Source: Prosthecobacter vanneervenii
GTDB lineage: Bacteria > Verrucomicrobiota > Verrucomicrobiia > Verrucomicrobiales > Verrucomicrobiaceae
Assembly: GCF_014203095.1 (NCBI RefSeq)
Contig: NZ_JACHIG010000021.1
Location: 1-41,997 of the forward strand
Direction: 5' to 3'
DNA: 41,997 nt
The position numbers and the translations under genes are program-made. The notes below the pieces were generated by a model, which had not been told where the DNA came from, did no database searches, and was given only the letters and a program-made list of their open reading frames with translations. Each line of letters opens with the position of its first letter. Positions within the stretch are counted from its first letter, which is position 1. Shown here piece after piece: positions 15,559 through 26,600 of this stretch.

Positions 15559-16044
15559 ATGACCGAAGCAGAACGCAGGATCATCGCCGCGCAGGGATAC
15601 GTGGAGCTGGGGCTCTATGAGGAGGCCCAGGCGGAGCTGGCTCCGCTGCCGGAGGAGATGCACCACCGGGTGGATGTGATCGAGATCACGCTGCTGTGCC
15701 TGATGGGTGCGCAGCGGTGGGCAGAGGCGCTGGCGCTGGCGACCAAGCTGTGCAGCGAGGAGCCGATGGAGCCGGGGGGATTTATCCATGCGGCCTTCTG
15801 CCTGCATGAGCTGCAGCGGACTGCGGAGGCTGTGGATGTGCTGTCGAGAGGACCGGCGACGCTGCGAGCCAAGCCGGTGTATTACTATAACATGGGGTGC
15901 TACCATGCGTGCCTGGGCCTGCTGGACAAATCCATGATCTATCTGAAGCGTGCCTTTGAGATGGACGGCGAACTGCGGCAGCACGCGAAAAAAGACCGTG
16001 ACCTGGACTGCCTGCGGGCCCAACTGGAGTCCCACCACGCATGA
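15559..16044 (+). CDS. Small TPR-type protein
   Basis: A 161-residue, probably cytoplasmic protein made of helical TPR-like pairs: AAQGYVELGLYEEAQAEL, then LLCLMGAQRWAEALALATKL, FCLHELQRTAEAVDVL and YYNMGCYHACLGLLDKSMIY. It likely serves as a protein-binding scaffold; no partner can be named. I prefer ATG 15559 (MTEAERRIIA) over an in-frame upstream Met at 15496, which would add a basic, non-TPR leader. Its stop overlaps the start of the following beta-lactamase-fold gene in ATGA, pointing to translational coupling. Confidence 0.78.
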   Translation: MTEAERRIIAAQGYVELGLYEEAQAELAPLPEEMHHRVDVIEITLLCLMGAQRWAEALALATKLCSEEPMEPGGFIHAAFCLHELQRTAEAVDVLSRGPATLRAKPVYYYNMGCYHACLGLLDKSMIYLKRAFEMDGELRQHAKKDRDLDCLRAQLESHHA

Positions 16045-17213
16045 GCGCGCCCGCCAGTCCAGCCAGTCTCGCAGCCGTCCGGCAATGGTTTGAAGAAAGT
16101 TTCCGCACGCGCTGGGAGATGGGGGCGTCTGTCTCCATCTGGCATCATGGGCAGGAAGTGCTGAGCCTGGCGCATGGACACTGCGACCGGGCGCGCACCC
16201 GCGAGTGGGATCAGGACACGCTGGTGCCGGTGTGGTCCGCCACGAAGGGGCCGGCGGCGGTGTGCTGCCTGCTGGCGCTGGAGGAGGCGGGCATCCCGCT
16301 GGAGTGCCCGGTGGCGGAAGTGTGGCCGGAGTTTGTGGGTGGAGGGAAGGCGAATGTGGCGTTTGTGCACCTGCTAACTCATACCGCCGGGCTGTGTGCG
16401 CTGGATGAACGGGCGCCGATTTACAATTACGACGCGGTGATCGAGGCTCTGGAACATCAGCGCCCGCTGTGGGAGCCTGGAACACGACAAGGGTACCATG
16501 CGCGCACGTTTGGCTTTCTGCTGGATGAGATCGTGCGGCGTCTGACTGAGGCGGAATCTCTGGGGGAGTATTTCAGAGAGGTGTTTGGCAGCCAGATGGG
16601 GCTGGATTTCTGGATCGGGCTGCCGAGCGCGCAGTGGGACCGGGTCTCGCCGGTTTATCCTGGGAAGATCAGCATCGCGAACGGGGACCAGCCTTTTATC
16701 AAAGCCTTCAACACGGGAGGGACGCTGACGCAGCGGACCTTTACCTCGCCGATCGGGCTGAATGCGATCAGCGACTTTAACCAGAGCGAGATGTGGTCAC
16801 GTGGCTATGCGAGCATGGGCGGCGTGGGCAATGCGCGGGGGCTGGCGAAGTTTTACTCCATGCTGGCGCAGGGCGGGCGGTGGAATGGGGCGCAGATCGT
16901 GCCTGAGAATGTGGTGCGCCATTTGGAGCAAACGCTGACGCAGGAAACGGACGCGGTGCTGCTGACACCGATCGCTTTTTCAACGGGGATGATGCAGGAC
17001 CCTTTGAACGAAGATCCGGAGTCAGACGGAGGAAAGCTGAGGCAGCTGTATGGGCCGAGCCGACTGGCGTTTGGGCATCCGGGGGCAGGTGGCAGCCTGG
17101 CCTTTGCGGATCCGGAGAATGGCATCAGCTTTGCCTACACGATGAATCAGATGGAGGTGGGGGCGCTGCCCGGGGAGCGTGTGCTGGGGCTGGTGCGGGC
17201 GTTGTATGCGTGA
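16041..17213 (+). CDS. Beta-lactamase-fold serine hydrolase (class C / EstB-like)
   Basis: A 390-residue serine hydrolase of the beta-lactamase/transpeptidase-like superfamily. The SxxK motif is SATK (S66-K69), the tyrosine motif is YHA (152-154) in GYHARTFGFLLDE, and a C-terminal HPGAGGS stands where the KTG-equivalent HxG motif is expected. YHA with HPG points to the EstB/esterase and carboxypeptidase-like branch rather than true AmpC. No signal peptide is visible, so it is probably cytoplasmic, which also argues for an esterase. It overlaps the preceding TPR gene by 4 bp and converges on the beta-helix gene with a 30-bp gap. Confidence 0.88.
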   Translation: MSAPASPASLAAVRQWFEESFRTRWEMGASVSIWHHGQEVLSLAHGHCDRARTREWDQDTLVPVWSATKGPAAVCCLLALEEAGIPLECPVAEVWPEFVGGGKANVAFVHLLTHTAGLCALDERAPIYNYDAVIEALEHQRPLWEPGTRQGYHARTFGFLLDEIVRRLTEAESLGEYFREVFGSQMGLDFWIGLPSAQWDRVSPVYPGKISIANGDQPFIKAFNTGGTLTQRTFTSPIGLNAISDFNQSEMWSRGYASMGGVGNARGLAKFYSMLAQGGRWNGAQIVPENVVRHLEQTLTQETDAVLLTPIAFSTGMMQDPLNEDPESDGGKLRQLYGPSRLAFGHPGAGGSLAFADPENGISFAYTMNQMEVGALPGERVLGLVRALYA

Positions 17214-17243
17214 GTGCAGGCAAGAGTGCCTGCATCACTTTGA

Positions 17244-18416
17244 TTATTGGGAGAGCTCGTGTTTTCCTTCCTGGATCACGAGGGCCTTCATGCCGCTGGC
17301 GGTGATCTTGTTGGCTTTTATGATCTGGGATTCGCCGGAGAGGATGATGCCGTTTTTGCCGGAGGCGGTGATTTCGTTTTGGGCCACGGTGTTGCCTTTG
17401 GTGCCGGTGGCGATCTGGATGGCGTTTCCCCTGGTGTGATCGAAGGCGTTTTGGGCGATGATGTTTCCTTCGTTGAGGCCAGGCTGCCTGCACCAGCGCC
17501 AGAGATTGATGCCGGTGCCGCATTCGCGGAATTCATTGCCGGCGACGAGGCAGTGGCTGGCGTCGTTGAGTTCGACGCCGATGTGGCTGCGGGTAATGTG
17601 ATTGTGGGTGACCACGGATTTCACGGTGAAGTGATCGAGGTCGATGGCTTCGTCTGAGGTGTCGCGGATGGTGCAGTCGTCGATCTCGGCGCTGTCCACG
17701 GAATAGAGGGCGATGCCGCGCCCGTGGCAGTTCTGGATGAAGCAACGGGAGATGCGCAGCTTTTTGACCTGAGGACCGGTGGGGCCTTTTTCATAGCTGT
17801 AGGCTCCGGTGGCGAGCACAGCGCAGAGCTGAGTGTGGCCGCGGATGGGAGGATCTCCCTCCACGCGGCCGCCGTCGAGGGTGAGCTTTTCGATGAGCAC
17901 TTCCTCGCTGGTGCCGCTGATGGAGATGATATTGGGAGCGTCCTCGTGGCGGATGAGGGTGCCGTCGGGGACGGGATATTTGAGCGGGGCATCGAGCTCG
18001 ATGAGCTCTCCGGCTGCGGATTTGACTTTGGCGACGTGGAAGGGGCGGGGCTTTTGGGTGAAGCTGTCCACCTCGCCATCGGCCTCGATTTTGAGGCGCA
18101 TGCCCGGCTGAAAGCCGCGCTGGGTTTTGACGGAGATGGAGGTGGCGCCGGCTGCTGTGGCGCCAGCGGCGATGGCATAGGCCACGGGCGGGAGCTTCAG
18201 GACGGTATCCTCGGCATCGAGGCCGACGATGCGGAGTTTTTTGGCATCTTTGAGCACGAGGCCGCGCTTGATGAGATGGACCCCCGGGGGGATGACGACC
18301 TCTCCGCCGCCTGCTTTGATGGCTTCATTGATGTAGCGCTGCAGCTCCGCCTCAGGCAGCGCGTGGGCAGACTGGAGCAGGATGAAAAACAGGGCGAGCA
18401 GGGCGGGAAATCGCAT
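17244..18416 (-). CDS. Secreted right-handed parallel beta-helix protein
   Basis: A 390-residue protein with a clear signal peptide (MRFPALLALFFILLQSAHA, 1-19). The N-terminal part GGGEVVIPPGVHLI resembles the opening of pectate-lyase-like folds. From about residue 165 on there are PbH1-type coils with ladders of short beta strands (KLRISRCFIQNCHGRGIALY, IDDCTIRDTSDEAIDLDHF, VVTHNHITRSHIGVELNDAS, GNIIAQNAFDHTRGNAIQIA). Such proteins are polysaccharide lyases, hydrolases or carbohydrate binders; catalytic residues were not identified. It is divergent from the small membrane protein and sulfatase, which supports a shared theme of polymer use. Confidence 0.82.
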   Translation of the reverse strand: MRFPALLALFFILLQSAHALPEAELQRYINEAIKAGGGEVVIPPGVHLIKRGLVLKDAKKLRIVGLDAEDTVLKLPPVAYAIAAGATAAGATSISVKTQRGFQPGMRLKIEADGEVDSFTQKPRPFHVAKVKSAAGELIELDAPLKYPVPDGTLIRHEDAPNIISISGTSEEVLIEKLTLDGGRVEGDPPIRGHTQLCAVLATGAYSYEKGPTGPQVKKLRISRCFIQNCHGRGIALYSVDSAEIDDCTIRDTSDEAIDLDHFTVKSVVTHNHITRSHIGVELNDASHCLVAGNEFRECGTGINLWRWCRQPGLNEGNIIAQNAFDHTRGNAIQIATGTKGNTVAQNEITASGKNGIILSGESQIIKANKITASGMKALVIQEGKHELSQ

Positions 18417-18487
18417 GGCTTAGGAAAGACGGTGCGAGAGGGGAGAAACTCGCTTTTTTGTCTGGATTAAACGCCTCCGGCCTGCCC

Positions 18488-18643
18488 ATGAAGTTTCTCA
18501 ATCGTCCTGGATTCTACCTGATTCTGCTGCTGATCACCGCGATGCTGATGCTGACGCTCTGGCTGCAATGGAAGCTCGACAGCCTGCCAAAGAGGAAAGT
18601 GAAACAAGAAACGGCTCCCGCTGCCGTTTCACATTCACCATGA
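18488..18643 (+). CDS. 51-residue single-pass membrane protein coupled to sulfatase
   Basis: Residues 8-27 (FYLILLLITAMLMLTLWLQW) are one hydrophobic span after a short basic N-terminus; the rest is a charged, Lys-rich tail. The stop TGA overlaps the ATG of the sulfatase (ATGA at 18640-18643), so translation is probably coupled. No family is recognised. It could be an accessory for the sulfatase or merely a leader peptide that supports its translation. An upstream in-frame TTG (18458) would lengthen it but has no clear ribosome-binding site. Confidence 0.6.
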   Translation: MKFLNRPGFYLILLLITAMLMLTLWLQWKLDSLPKRKVKQETAPAAVSHSP

Positions 18644-20157
18644 AGCCGCTTTCTCTTCTGCTAGCCCTGGTGCTGACGCTGCAGGTGCATGCCCGCCAGC
18701 CGAACATTGTTTTCATTCTGGCGGATGACCTGGGGCCGGGGGATCTGGGGTGCTATGGGCAGAAGATCATCCGCACGCCGAATTTGGACCGGATGGCGGC
18801 GGAGGGGATGAAGTTTACGCAGCACTACTGCGGCAATGCGGTGTGCGCGCCCTCGCGCTGTGTGCTGATGAGCGGGCTGCACCCGGGGCATGCGTTTATC
18901 CGCGACAACCGCCAGGCCGATGATGCGAAAGGCCTGCCGAAGATGGGCAAGCCGGAGCATGAGGGGCAGTTTCCGATACCGGCGGACACGGTGCTCATTC
19001 CGCAAGTGCTGAAGCCGCTGGGGTATGTGACGGGCGGCTTTGGGAAGTGGGGGCTGGGCGGGCCGGGATCAAGCGGGGAGCCGATGAAGCACGGCTTTGA
19101 CCGGTGGTTTGGCTACAACTGCCAGGGAGTGGCGCACAATTTCTACCCGACGTATCTGTGGGACAATGAGCGCACGATCGATCTGAAGAACCCGCCGTTT
19201 CCTTCTGCTGACAAGCTGAGGCCGGATGAGGACCCGAACAAGGCGGAGAGTTATGTGCGGTTTAAAGGCAGCGAGTATTCGGCGGATCTGATCGCGGAGC
19301 GGGCGCTGAAGTTTGCGCGGGACAACAAGGACAACCCATTCTTTCTCTACTGGCCGACGACGGTGCCGCATGTGGCGCTGCAGGTGCCGGATGATTCGCT
19401 GCAGGAGTATGTCGGCAAGTTTGATGATCCGCCGTATCCGGGTGGCAATGGCTACCTGCCGCACTTCAAGCCGAAGGCGGCGTATGCGGCGATGATCACG
19501 CGGATGGACCGTGAGATCGGGCGCATGGTGGCGCTGATCTCCGAGCTGGGGCTGGATGAGGACACGATCTTTGTGTTTGTGAGCGACAACGGACCGCTGA
19601 CGGGCACTCACCAGGGGCTGGCGGGGACGGACTGCGCCTTCTTCAACTCCAACGAAGGCCGACGCGATGGCAAGGGGACGCTGTATGACGGAGGGTTTCG
19701 CTCTCCTTGCATCGTGAGATGGAAGGGCAAGATCAAAGCTGGGAGCACGAGCGACCGTGTGACGGGATTTGAAGACTGGATGCCGACGCTGCTGGAACTG
19801 GCGGGCGCGAAGGAGAAGGTGCCGCCTACGGACGGGATCAGCTTTGCCGCGACGCTGCGGGGGGAGAAGCAGGCGGAACGTGAGTTTTTATACCGAGAAT
19901 TTCCGAGCTATGGCGGGCAGCAGATGCTGCGAATGGGAGAGTGGAAGCTGGTGAGGCGGAATCTAACGGGGAAGGGGAATGCGAAAGCGAAGGGCAAGGG
20001 GTCCGTCATCACAGAGGAGTTGTTCAACATTGCCGAGGACCCCGCGGAGACAAAAGACGTGGCTGCAGAGCACCCTGACCTGATCGTGAAAATGAAGGGG
20101 ATCATGGCGACAGAGCATACGCTGAGCGCGGATTTTCCGATGAAGGCGCTGGATTAG
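18640..20157 (+). CDS. Secreted formylglycine-dependent sulfatase
   Basis: A 505-residue arylsulfatase A-type enzyme. A signal peptide (1-18, MKPLSLLLALVLTLQVHA) leads into NIVFILADDLGPGDLGCYG with the metal-binding D29 and D30. The sulfatase motif is C69-A-P-S-R, whose cysteine must be matured to formylglycine by a separate enzyme. GFGKWGLG (133-140) and FVSDNGP supply further active-site residues. It hydrolyses sulfate esters, probably of sulfated polysaccharides; the exact substrate is unknown. I chose the ATG at 18640 because it begins the signal peptide; upstream Met codons in frame lie inside the small membrane-protein gene. A low-complexity Lys/Gly stretch (about 450-462) interrupts the C-terminal part. 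Confidence 0.93.
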   Translation: MKPLSLLLALVLTLQVHARQPNIVFILADDLGPGDLGCYGQKIIRTPNLDRMAAEGMKFTQHYCGNAVCAPSRCVLMSGLHPGHAFIRDNRQADDAKGLPKMGKPEHEGQFPIPADTVLIPQVLKPLGYVTGGFGKWGLGGPGSSGEPMKHGFDRWFGYNCQGVAHNFYPTYLWDNERTIDLKNPPFPSADKLRPDEDPNKAESYVRFKGSEYSADLIAERALKFARDNKDNPFFLYWPTTVPHVALQVPDDSLQEYVGKFDDPPYPGGNGYLPHFKPKAAYAAMITRMDREIGRMVALISELGLDEDTIFVFVSDNGPLTGTHQGLAGTDCAFFNSNEGRRDGKGTLYDGGFRSPCIVRWKGKIKAGSTSDRVTGFEDWMPTLLELAGAKEKVPPTDGISFAATLRGEKQAEREFLYREFPSYGGQQMLRMGEWKLVRRNLTGKGNAKAKGKGSVITEELFNIAEDPAETKDVAAEHPDLIVKMKGIMATEHTLSADFPMKALD

Positions 20158-20624
20158 GAGAGGTCTGCGTCGTTGGGTTCAGACTGGGGGATCAAATTTT
20201 ATCTGAATGCCCGTTATCGTGACGGTCTTATGACGGCATCAGGTGTCGGTCTGATTTAAGCAAATATTCAACTGGCCTTAGGTTCTGAAATTGATGAGGA
20301 AAGAAGCTTGTTCTTGTTGAGGAATACGCTTATGGCTTAATTTTGTTTAAATAAAAATAAATTACTGTGCTTGGTTCAGGCTTATGCAGCTCTCTGAATG
20401 CCCTAATTCATCCGTGTGTGATTTCCAGAAAAAGCCGTGTTTGGCTATAGAAGACGCATGGTATTCCGCATCGAGTGGGGCGAGGAAGAATCGCGGAATA
20501 AGGGCGCTCGTGATGAAGCTGACAGCTGGAAAAAAGAAGAGCTGAAGACATGCCAGCAATCGGGAGTCAAGATTATCGCAAGATAATAAACTATTATATA
20601 TAAGATATATATCTAAAAATATAG
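20158..20624. other. AT-rich leader region before the giant gene
   Basis: 467 bp without a supported gene; a 65-residue minus-strand frame (20362-20559) has no recognisable features. The sequence becomes strongly A/T-rich toward the start codon, and 20603-20614 is the palindrome AGATATATATCT, ten bases before the ATG. No Shine-Dalgarno sequence precedes the ATG. The giant gene's promoter should be here, but AT richness makes any -10 call unsafe. Confidence 0.55.
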
Positions 20625-23600
20625 ATGAATAATTTTAGAAATTTAAAACACATCATGATGATGCACTCTGCATTCGACTGCGGTAAAGCCAAGAAAGACG
20701 TCTTATTCCAGCGGTTCAGGAAACAGATGGCTTTTCTGATGATGGCTTTGACCGGCTTTTGGCAGGTGGCACCGACACTGCATGCTGCGACTTTGACCTG
20801 GGACACAGTGGCGGGGGATGGAGGGACCATCACGAGTGGTTCAGGAACTTGGACCACTGGCCTGGGGAACTGGAACACCGGGAGCGGTGACACGACCTGG
20901 AACAGCGCGACGCCTGATTCTGCGATTTTTAGCGGGGGGGCGTCGATTATTGGATTCGGAGGGCCGGTGACGGTCGGCAACATTCTTTTTAACGCCACGA
21001 CTACCCTGGCTGGTGGAGGAACTCTGACGCTGTCGAATTCCACGCTCACGACCAATGCTGATTCGACGATTAGCGGCGTGCTGGCGGGAAACACCGGTCT
21101 GATCAAGAATGGCAATGGTGTGCTGACGCTCTCAGGGGTGAACACCTACACGGGGGTGACAGCGGTGACAGCGGGCACGCTGAATGTGCTTTCTCTGGCC
21201 GACGGGGGAGTCAACAGCGCGATCGGGGCCGCGAGCAACGCTGCGGAGAATCTCGTGATGGACAATGGCACGCTGAAATATTCTCCTGGGGCGGCGGCTC
21301 CCGTCAGCACGGACCGGCTTTTCAGCGTGGGCACCGGCGGCGCCACGATTGATGCTTCGAGTGGATTTAGCGTCAGCTTCACGAACACGGGAAATCTGGG
21401 CTTCAACGGGCAGAGCGGGGCACGCACGCTGACGCTGACTGGAAGCAACACTGGCGGCAATTCACTGGCAGCAGTGATCGGTGACAACGGGGGGGGCACT
21501 GCTCTGACCAAGGCGTCCACAGGCAACTGGAGCCTCTCGGGAAACAACACCTACACAGGTGTGACGAGCATCATGGGGGGGACGCTGAGTGTGTCCACAC
21601 TGGCCAATGGCGGGCAGAGCAGCAATCTTGGTGCCGCGACGAACGACGCTGCGAACCTAATTCTCAATTCGACGCTGCAATACACGGGGACAGGCTCCAG
21701 CACCGACCGGCTATTTACCCTGGGCGGTTTGCAGCCAACGTTGGACGCTTCCGGAACGGGAGCCGTGAACTTTACCAACACCGGCAGTGTCGGTTTTTTA
21801 TCGGCGGGCCCGCACACCCTAACGCTCAAGGGCACAAGCTCAGACGGCAATACGCTTTCCGCCGCGATCGTTGACAACGGAGGAGCCACTGCGATTACAA
21901 AGTCTGGAACTGGCAACTGGGTGCTGACGGGAGCGAACAGCTACACTGGCACTACGACCATCAGCGGTGGTGTGCTGCAGGTGGGGAATGGAGGCACCTC
22001 TGGAGCTCTGGGGACCGGCGCAGTGACCAACAATGCGAGCCTGGTCGTGAACCGCTCTGACAACCTGACGATAAGCAATGCGATCAGCGGCACGGGCAGC
22101 TTTACGCAGGCTGGCACGGGCACCACGACTCTGAGTGGTTCGACGAGTTATGCGGGTGCGACTTTAATCAACGCCGGAAAACTGCAGGCAGGGGCGGCAT
22201 TTGTTTTTGCCGTCAATTCATCGGTCTCCGTTGCCGCAGGGGCTGTGCTTGAACTCAATGGTTTTAGCAACGCCATAGGCAGCCTTTCCGGGGCAGGCAC
22301 GGTGCAGAATGGCACGGCCACGACAGCCACCTTCACGCTGGGAGGCATCCCAAGCACGACTTTTGACGGGCTGATTCAGAATGGTGGCAGCGCGCCCCTG
22401 GCGCTCAGCAAGAACGGAACAGGCACGCAGGTGCTGACAGGGGCCAATACGTACACGGGCGGCACGATTGTGAACAATGGCGTGCTGAGCGTGTCCTCAC
22501 TGGCGAACGGCGGTGTGGCGAGCAACATCGGCGCATCTTCGAGCGGGGCCAACAGCCTGGCGCTCAACGGGGGAACGCTGAGCTACACGGGAGCAGGAAA
22601 CTCCACCGACCGGCTGTTCTCAGTGACCACATCCAACGGCACGCTGGATTCTTCCGGCAGCGGTGCTGTCAATTTCACGAACGCTGGGAGCATGGGGTTT
22701 GCCGGCACAAGCGGGACACGCACGCTGACTCTGACCGGAAGCAACACAGGCAATAATACGATCGCGGCGGTGATCAGTGACAACGGGGGAGCGACTTCGC
22801 TGACTAAATCCGGCCAGGGCACCTGGGTGCTGACCGGGGCCAACAGCTACACGGGGACGACGACCATCAGCGGCGGTGTGCTGCAGATTGGCAGCGGCGG
22901 CACCACCGGCACGCTGGGAACTGCAGCAGTCACTGACAATAGCAATCTAACGTTCAATCGTTCGAACGTCCTGACGGCAGCGAACACCATCAGCGGCGTC
23001 GGTGGAGTGACCCAGGCCGGGACTGGCACCACCACACTGAGCGGCACCAACAGCTACACGGGGGCGACGACGATCACCGGAGGTGTGCTCGTAGTGAGCA
23101 CTCTGGCCAACGGAGGGAGCAGCAGCAACATCGGAGCATCGGACAATTCCGCCGCCAACCTGGTGCTGAATGGCGGCACGCTGAGGTACTCCACAGGCGC
23201 GGCCTCAGCAGTGAGCACTGACCGCCTCTTCAGCGTGGGGACCAGTGGAGGCACGCTTGATGCCTCAGGTGGTTTTGCCATCAACTTTACCAACACAGGC
23301 GCCATGGGATTCAATGGGCAGAGCGGAGCGCGAACGCTGACGCTGACAGGCAACAATGCGAATGATAACACACTGGCGGCGGTGATCGGAGACAACGGCG
23401 GCGCGACGTCCGTCACGAAGGCGGGCGGCGGGATCTGGGTGCTGAGCGGAGCAAACACGTACACTGGCGTCACAACGGTGAGCGGCACCGCAGTGCTGAA
23501 GGTCAGTTCCCTGGCCAATGGAGGAGTGGCGAGCAGCATCGGGGCGTCGTCCAATGCGGCGAGCAATCTGGTGCTCAATGGTGGTACGCTCACCTACACG

Positions 23601-26600
23601 GGTGCTGCAGTGAGCACGGACCGTCTGTTCAGCCTGGGCACCTCGGGCATCACCTTGAATGTTTTTGGGACTGGCGGGGTGAACTTTACCAACACGGGGG
23701 CCATGGGATTCAACGGGCAGTCGGGAGCGCGTACGCTGACGCTGGCGAATTCGAACGGGGGGGCAAGCACCATTGCTGCAATCATCGGTGACAATGGCGG
23801 TGCGACTTCGGTCACGCATACCTCCGCCGCAAGCACCTGGGCCCTGACGGGAGCGAACACGTACACAGGTGCGACGACGGTGAATGGCGGCGTGATCAAT
23901 GTGACCAGCCTGGCCAATGGTGGTAGTGCGAGCGGCATCGGGGCCGCAAGCAATGCGGCAACCAATCTGGTGCTTAGCGGGGGCACGCTGCAATACACGG
24001 GCGCTGGATCGAGCACGGACCGGTTGTTCAGCGTGGGGACCAGCGGCGGGACTGTGGACTCCTCAGGAACGGGAGCGGTGAATTTTACGAACAGCGGCGG
24101 CATGGGCTTCAACAGCCAGACGGGGACGCGAACTCTGACACTGACAGGAACGAACACGGGAGCCAACACGATCGGCGCAGTGATCGGAGACAACGGTGCT
24201 GCGACGGCATTGGTGAAAAGTGGTGCAGGCACCTGGGTGCTGACCGGAGCCAACAGCTACACGGGCACGACGACGATCAACGCGGGATCTCTGCAAGCGG
24301 GCGGCGGAGGCACCAGCGGCAACCTAGGGACCGGAGCGGTGACGAATAATGGCAACCTGACTTTCAACCGCTCGGATGCCATCACCGTTGCCAATGTCAT
24401 CAGTGGGACAGGCTCGGTCACTCAGGCGGGCGCGGGCACCACGACGATGAGCGGGGCCAATTCCTACAGCGGAGCGACGATCATCAATGCAGGGGTGATG
24501 AATGTCACATCTCTCGCCAATGGCGGGAGCAACAGCAACCTGGGCGCATCCTCAAGCGCTGCGACCAATCTGGTGCTCAATGGCGGCACCCTGCAATACA
24601 GCGGTGCTGGAAGCGCTGCGACGGACCGGTTGATCAGTGTGTCGACCAGCGGAGGGGGGCTGGATGCCTCCGGCGGAGGCGCGGTCAATTTCAGCAACAC
24701 CGGCAGCATTGGCTTCAACAGTCAGAGCGGCGCACGCACATTGACTCTCACTGGAACCAACACCGGCAGCAACACGCTGGCCGCCGCGATTGCAGACAAT
24801 GGAGGGGCGACTGCCCTGACGAAGAGCGGGACCGGAAGCTGGACCCTGTCTGGATCCAACAGCTACACGGGAGTGACGACGATCAACGGAGGTGTGCTCA
24901 GTGTGACGACACTCGCCAACGGCGGGACCAGCAGCAACATTGGTGCGTCAACGAATGCAGCGAGCAATCTGGTGCTGAACGGCGGGACATTGCAGTACAA
25001 CAGCACTGCGACCACCAATACGGACCGCCTCTTCAGCGTGGGGACCGCCGGAGGGACAATCAGTGTGCCTGTGGTTGGAACACTCAATCTAACGAACACT
25101 GGCAACATCGGATTCAACGGTCAGAGCGGTGCGCGCACGGTGACGTTTGCATTCAGCGACAGCCCATCGAACGCCGGCAACATAGTTCTTTCCAGCGCGA
25201 TTACTGACAACGGGGGGGCGACTTCTCTCCTGAAAGCGAACTCATTTGGCATCTTGCGGCTAGCCAGCAACAATAACACTTATACAGGAACCACGACAAT
25301 CAATGGAGGCAGTGTCTCGATTGGTGCGCTCGGCGGCAGCACGGGCAGCATCGGCAGCGGGAACATCATCATCAATGGCAGTGGAACTCTTGCCGTGTCG
25401 CGCAGCGGGACGGTGAATCTGAGCCAGACGATCAGTGGTACGGGGGGAGTCATTCTCAACGGGAGCGCAGCGCTGACCATGAGCGGTACGAATACTTATA
25501 CCGGCTTTACCAATATCCTGGGGAGTGGAGGTGTGCTGACAGTGAGTGACATTGGCAACGGGGGTGTTCCCAGTGGAATCGGGGCTTCTAGTTCTGCGGC
25601 GAGCAATTTGTTGATCACGACCTTGAGCACCTTGCGGTACGTTGGTGCGGGCGCTTCGACAGACCGTCTGTTTTCGGTTTCCGGGGGTGCAAGCGGGGTG
25701 GGCACCATCGATGCTTCGGGCACCGGGCCGCTGGTGTTTACCAACACGGGGGCCATGGGGTTCGCCTCTTCAACCGGAACGAGAACGCTGATCTTGAGCG
25801 GTACCAATACGCAGAACAACACGATGACGCCGGTGATCGGGGATAACTCGGGGGCGACAGCGCTGACCAAGTCTGGAGCGGGGACATGGGTGGTGGCAGG
25901 GGCCAACAGCTACACGGGAGTGACGACTGTGTCCGGCGGTGTGCTCAGTGTTGCCAGCCTGGCGAATGGCGGGAGCAACAGCAACCTCGGTGCATCGACC
26001 AATGCCGCGACCAATGTGGTGCTGAATGGCGGTACGCTGCAATACACGGGGGCTGCGGTGAGCACGGACCGGTTGTTCAGCGTGGGGACGAGCGGGGGAA
26101 CACTGGATGCCTCGGGTACAGGGGCGGTGAATTTTACCAATACGGGAAGCCTAGGATTTAACAGCCAGACGGGGACGCGCACGCTGACACTGACGGGGAC
26201 GAATACAGGGGCCAACACGCTGGCCGCGGTGATCGGTGATAACAGTGGAGCCACCGCATTGACGAAGTCGGGAGCCGGCACATGGGTGCTGACCGGGGCG
26301 AATAGCTACAGCGGTGTGACGACGGTGAGCGGCGGTGTGTTGCAGGTCGGGAATGGCGGGACCAGCGGGACGCTGGGCAGCGGGAGCGTGACTGACAATG
26401 CCAGCCTGGCATTCAACCGTTCTGATGCCGTGACTGTGTCCAATGTCATCAGCGGCACGGGCTCTGTGGTGCAGGCCGGCGCGGGTACGACAACGCTGAG
26501 CGGTGCCAATTCCTATTCTGGAGCGACGGTCATCAATGCAGGCATTCTGAATGTCACATCCCTTGCGAATGGCGGGAGCAACAGCAACATTGGGGCTTCA

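Noticed and set aside
20362..20559. A 65-residue minus-strand frame upstream of the giant gene
   Set aside because: No ribosome-binding site, domain or supporting neighbour; it looks like chance in AT-rich DNA.
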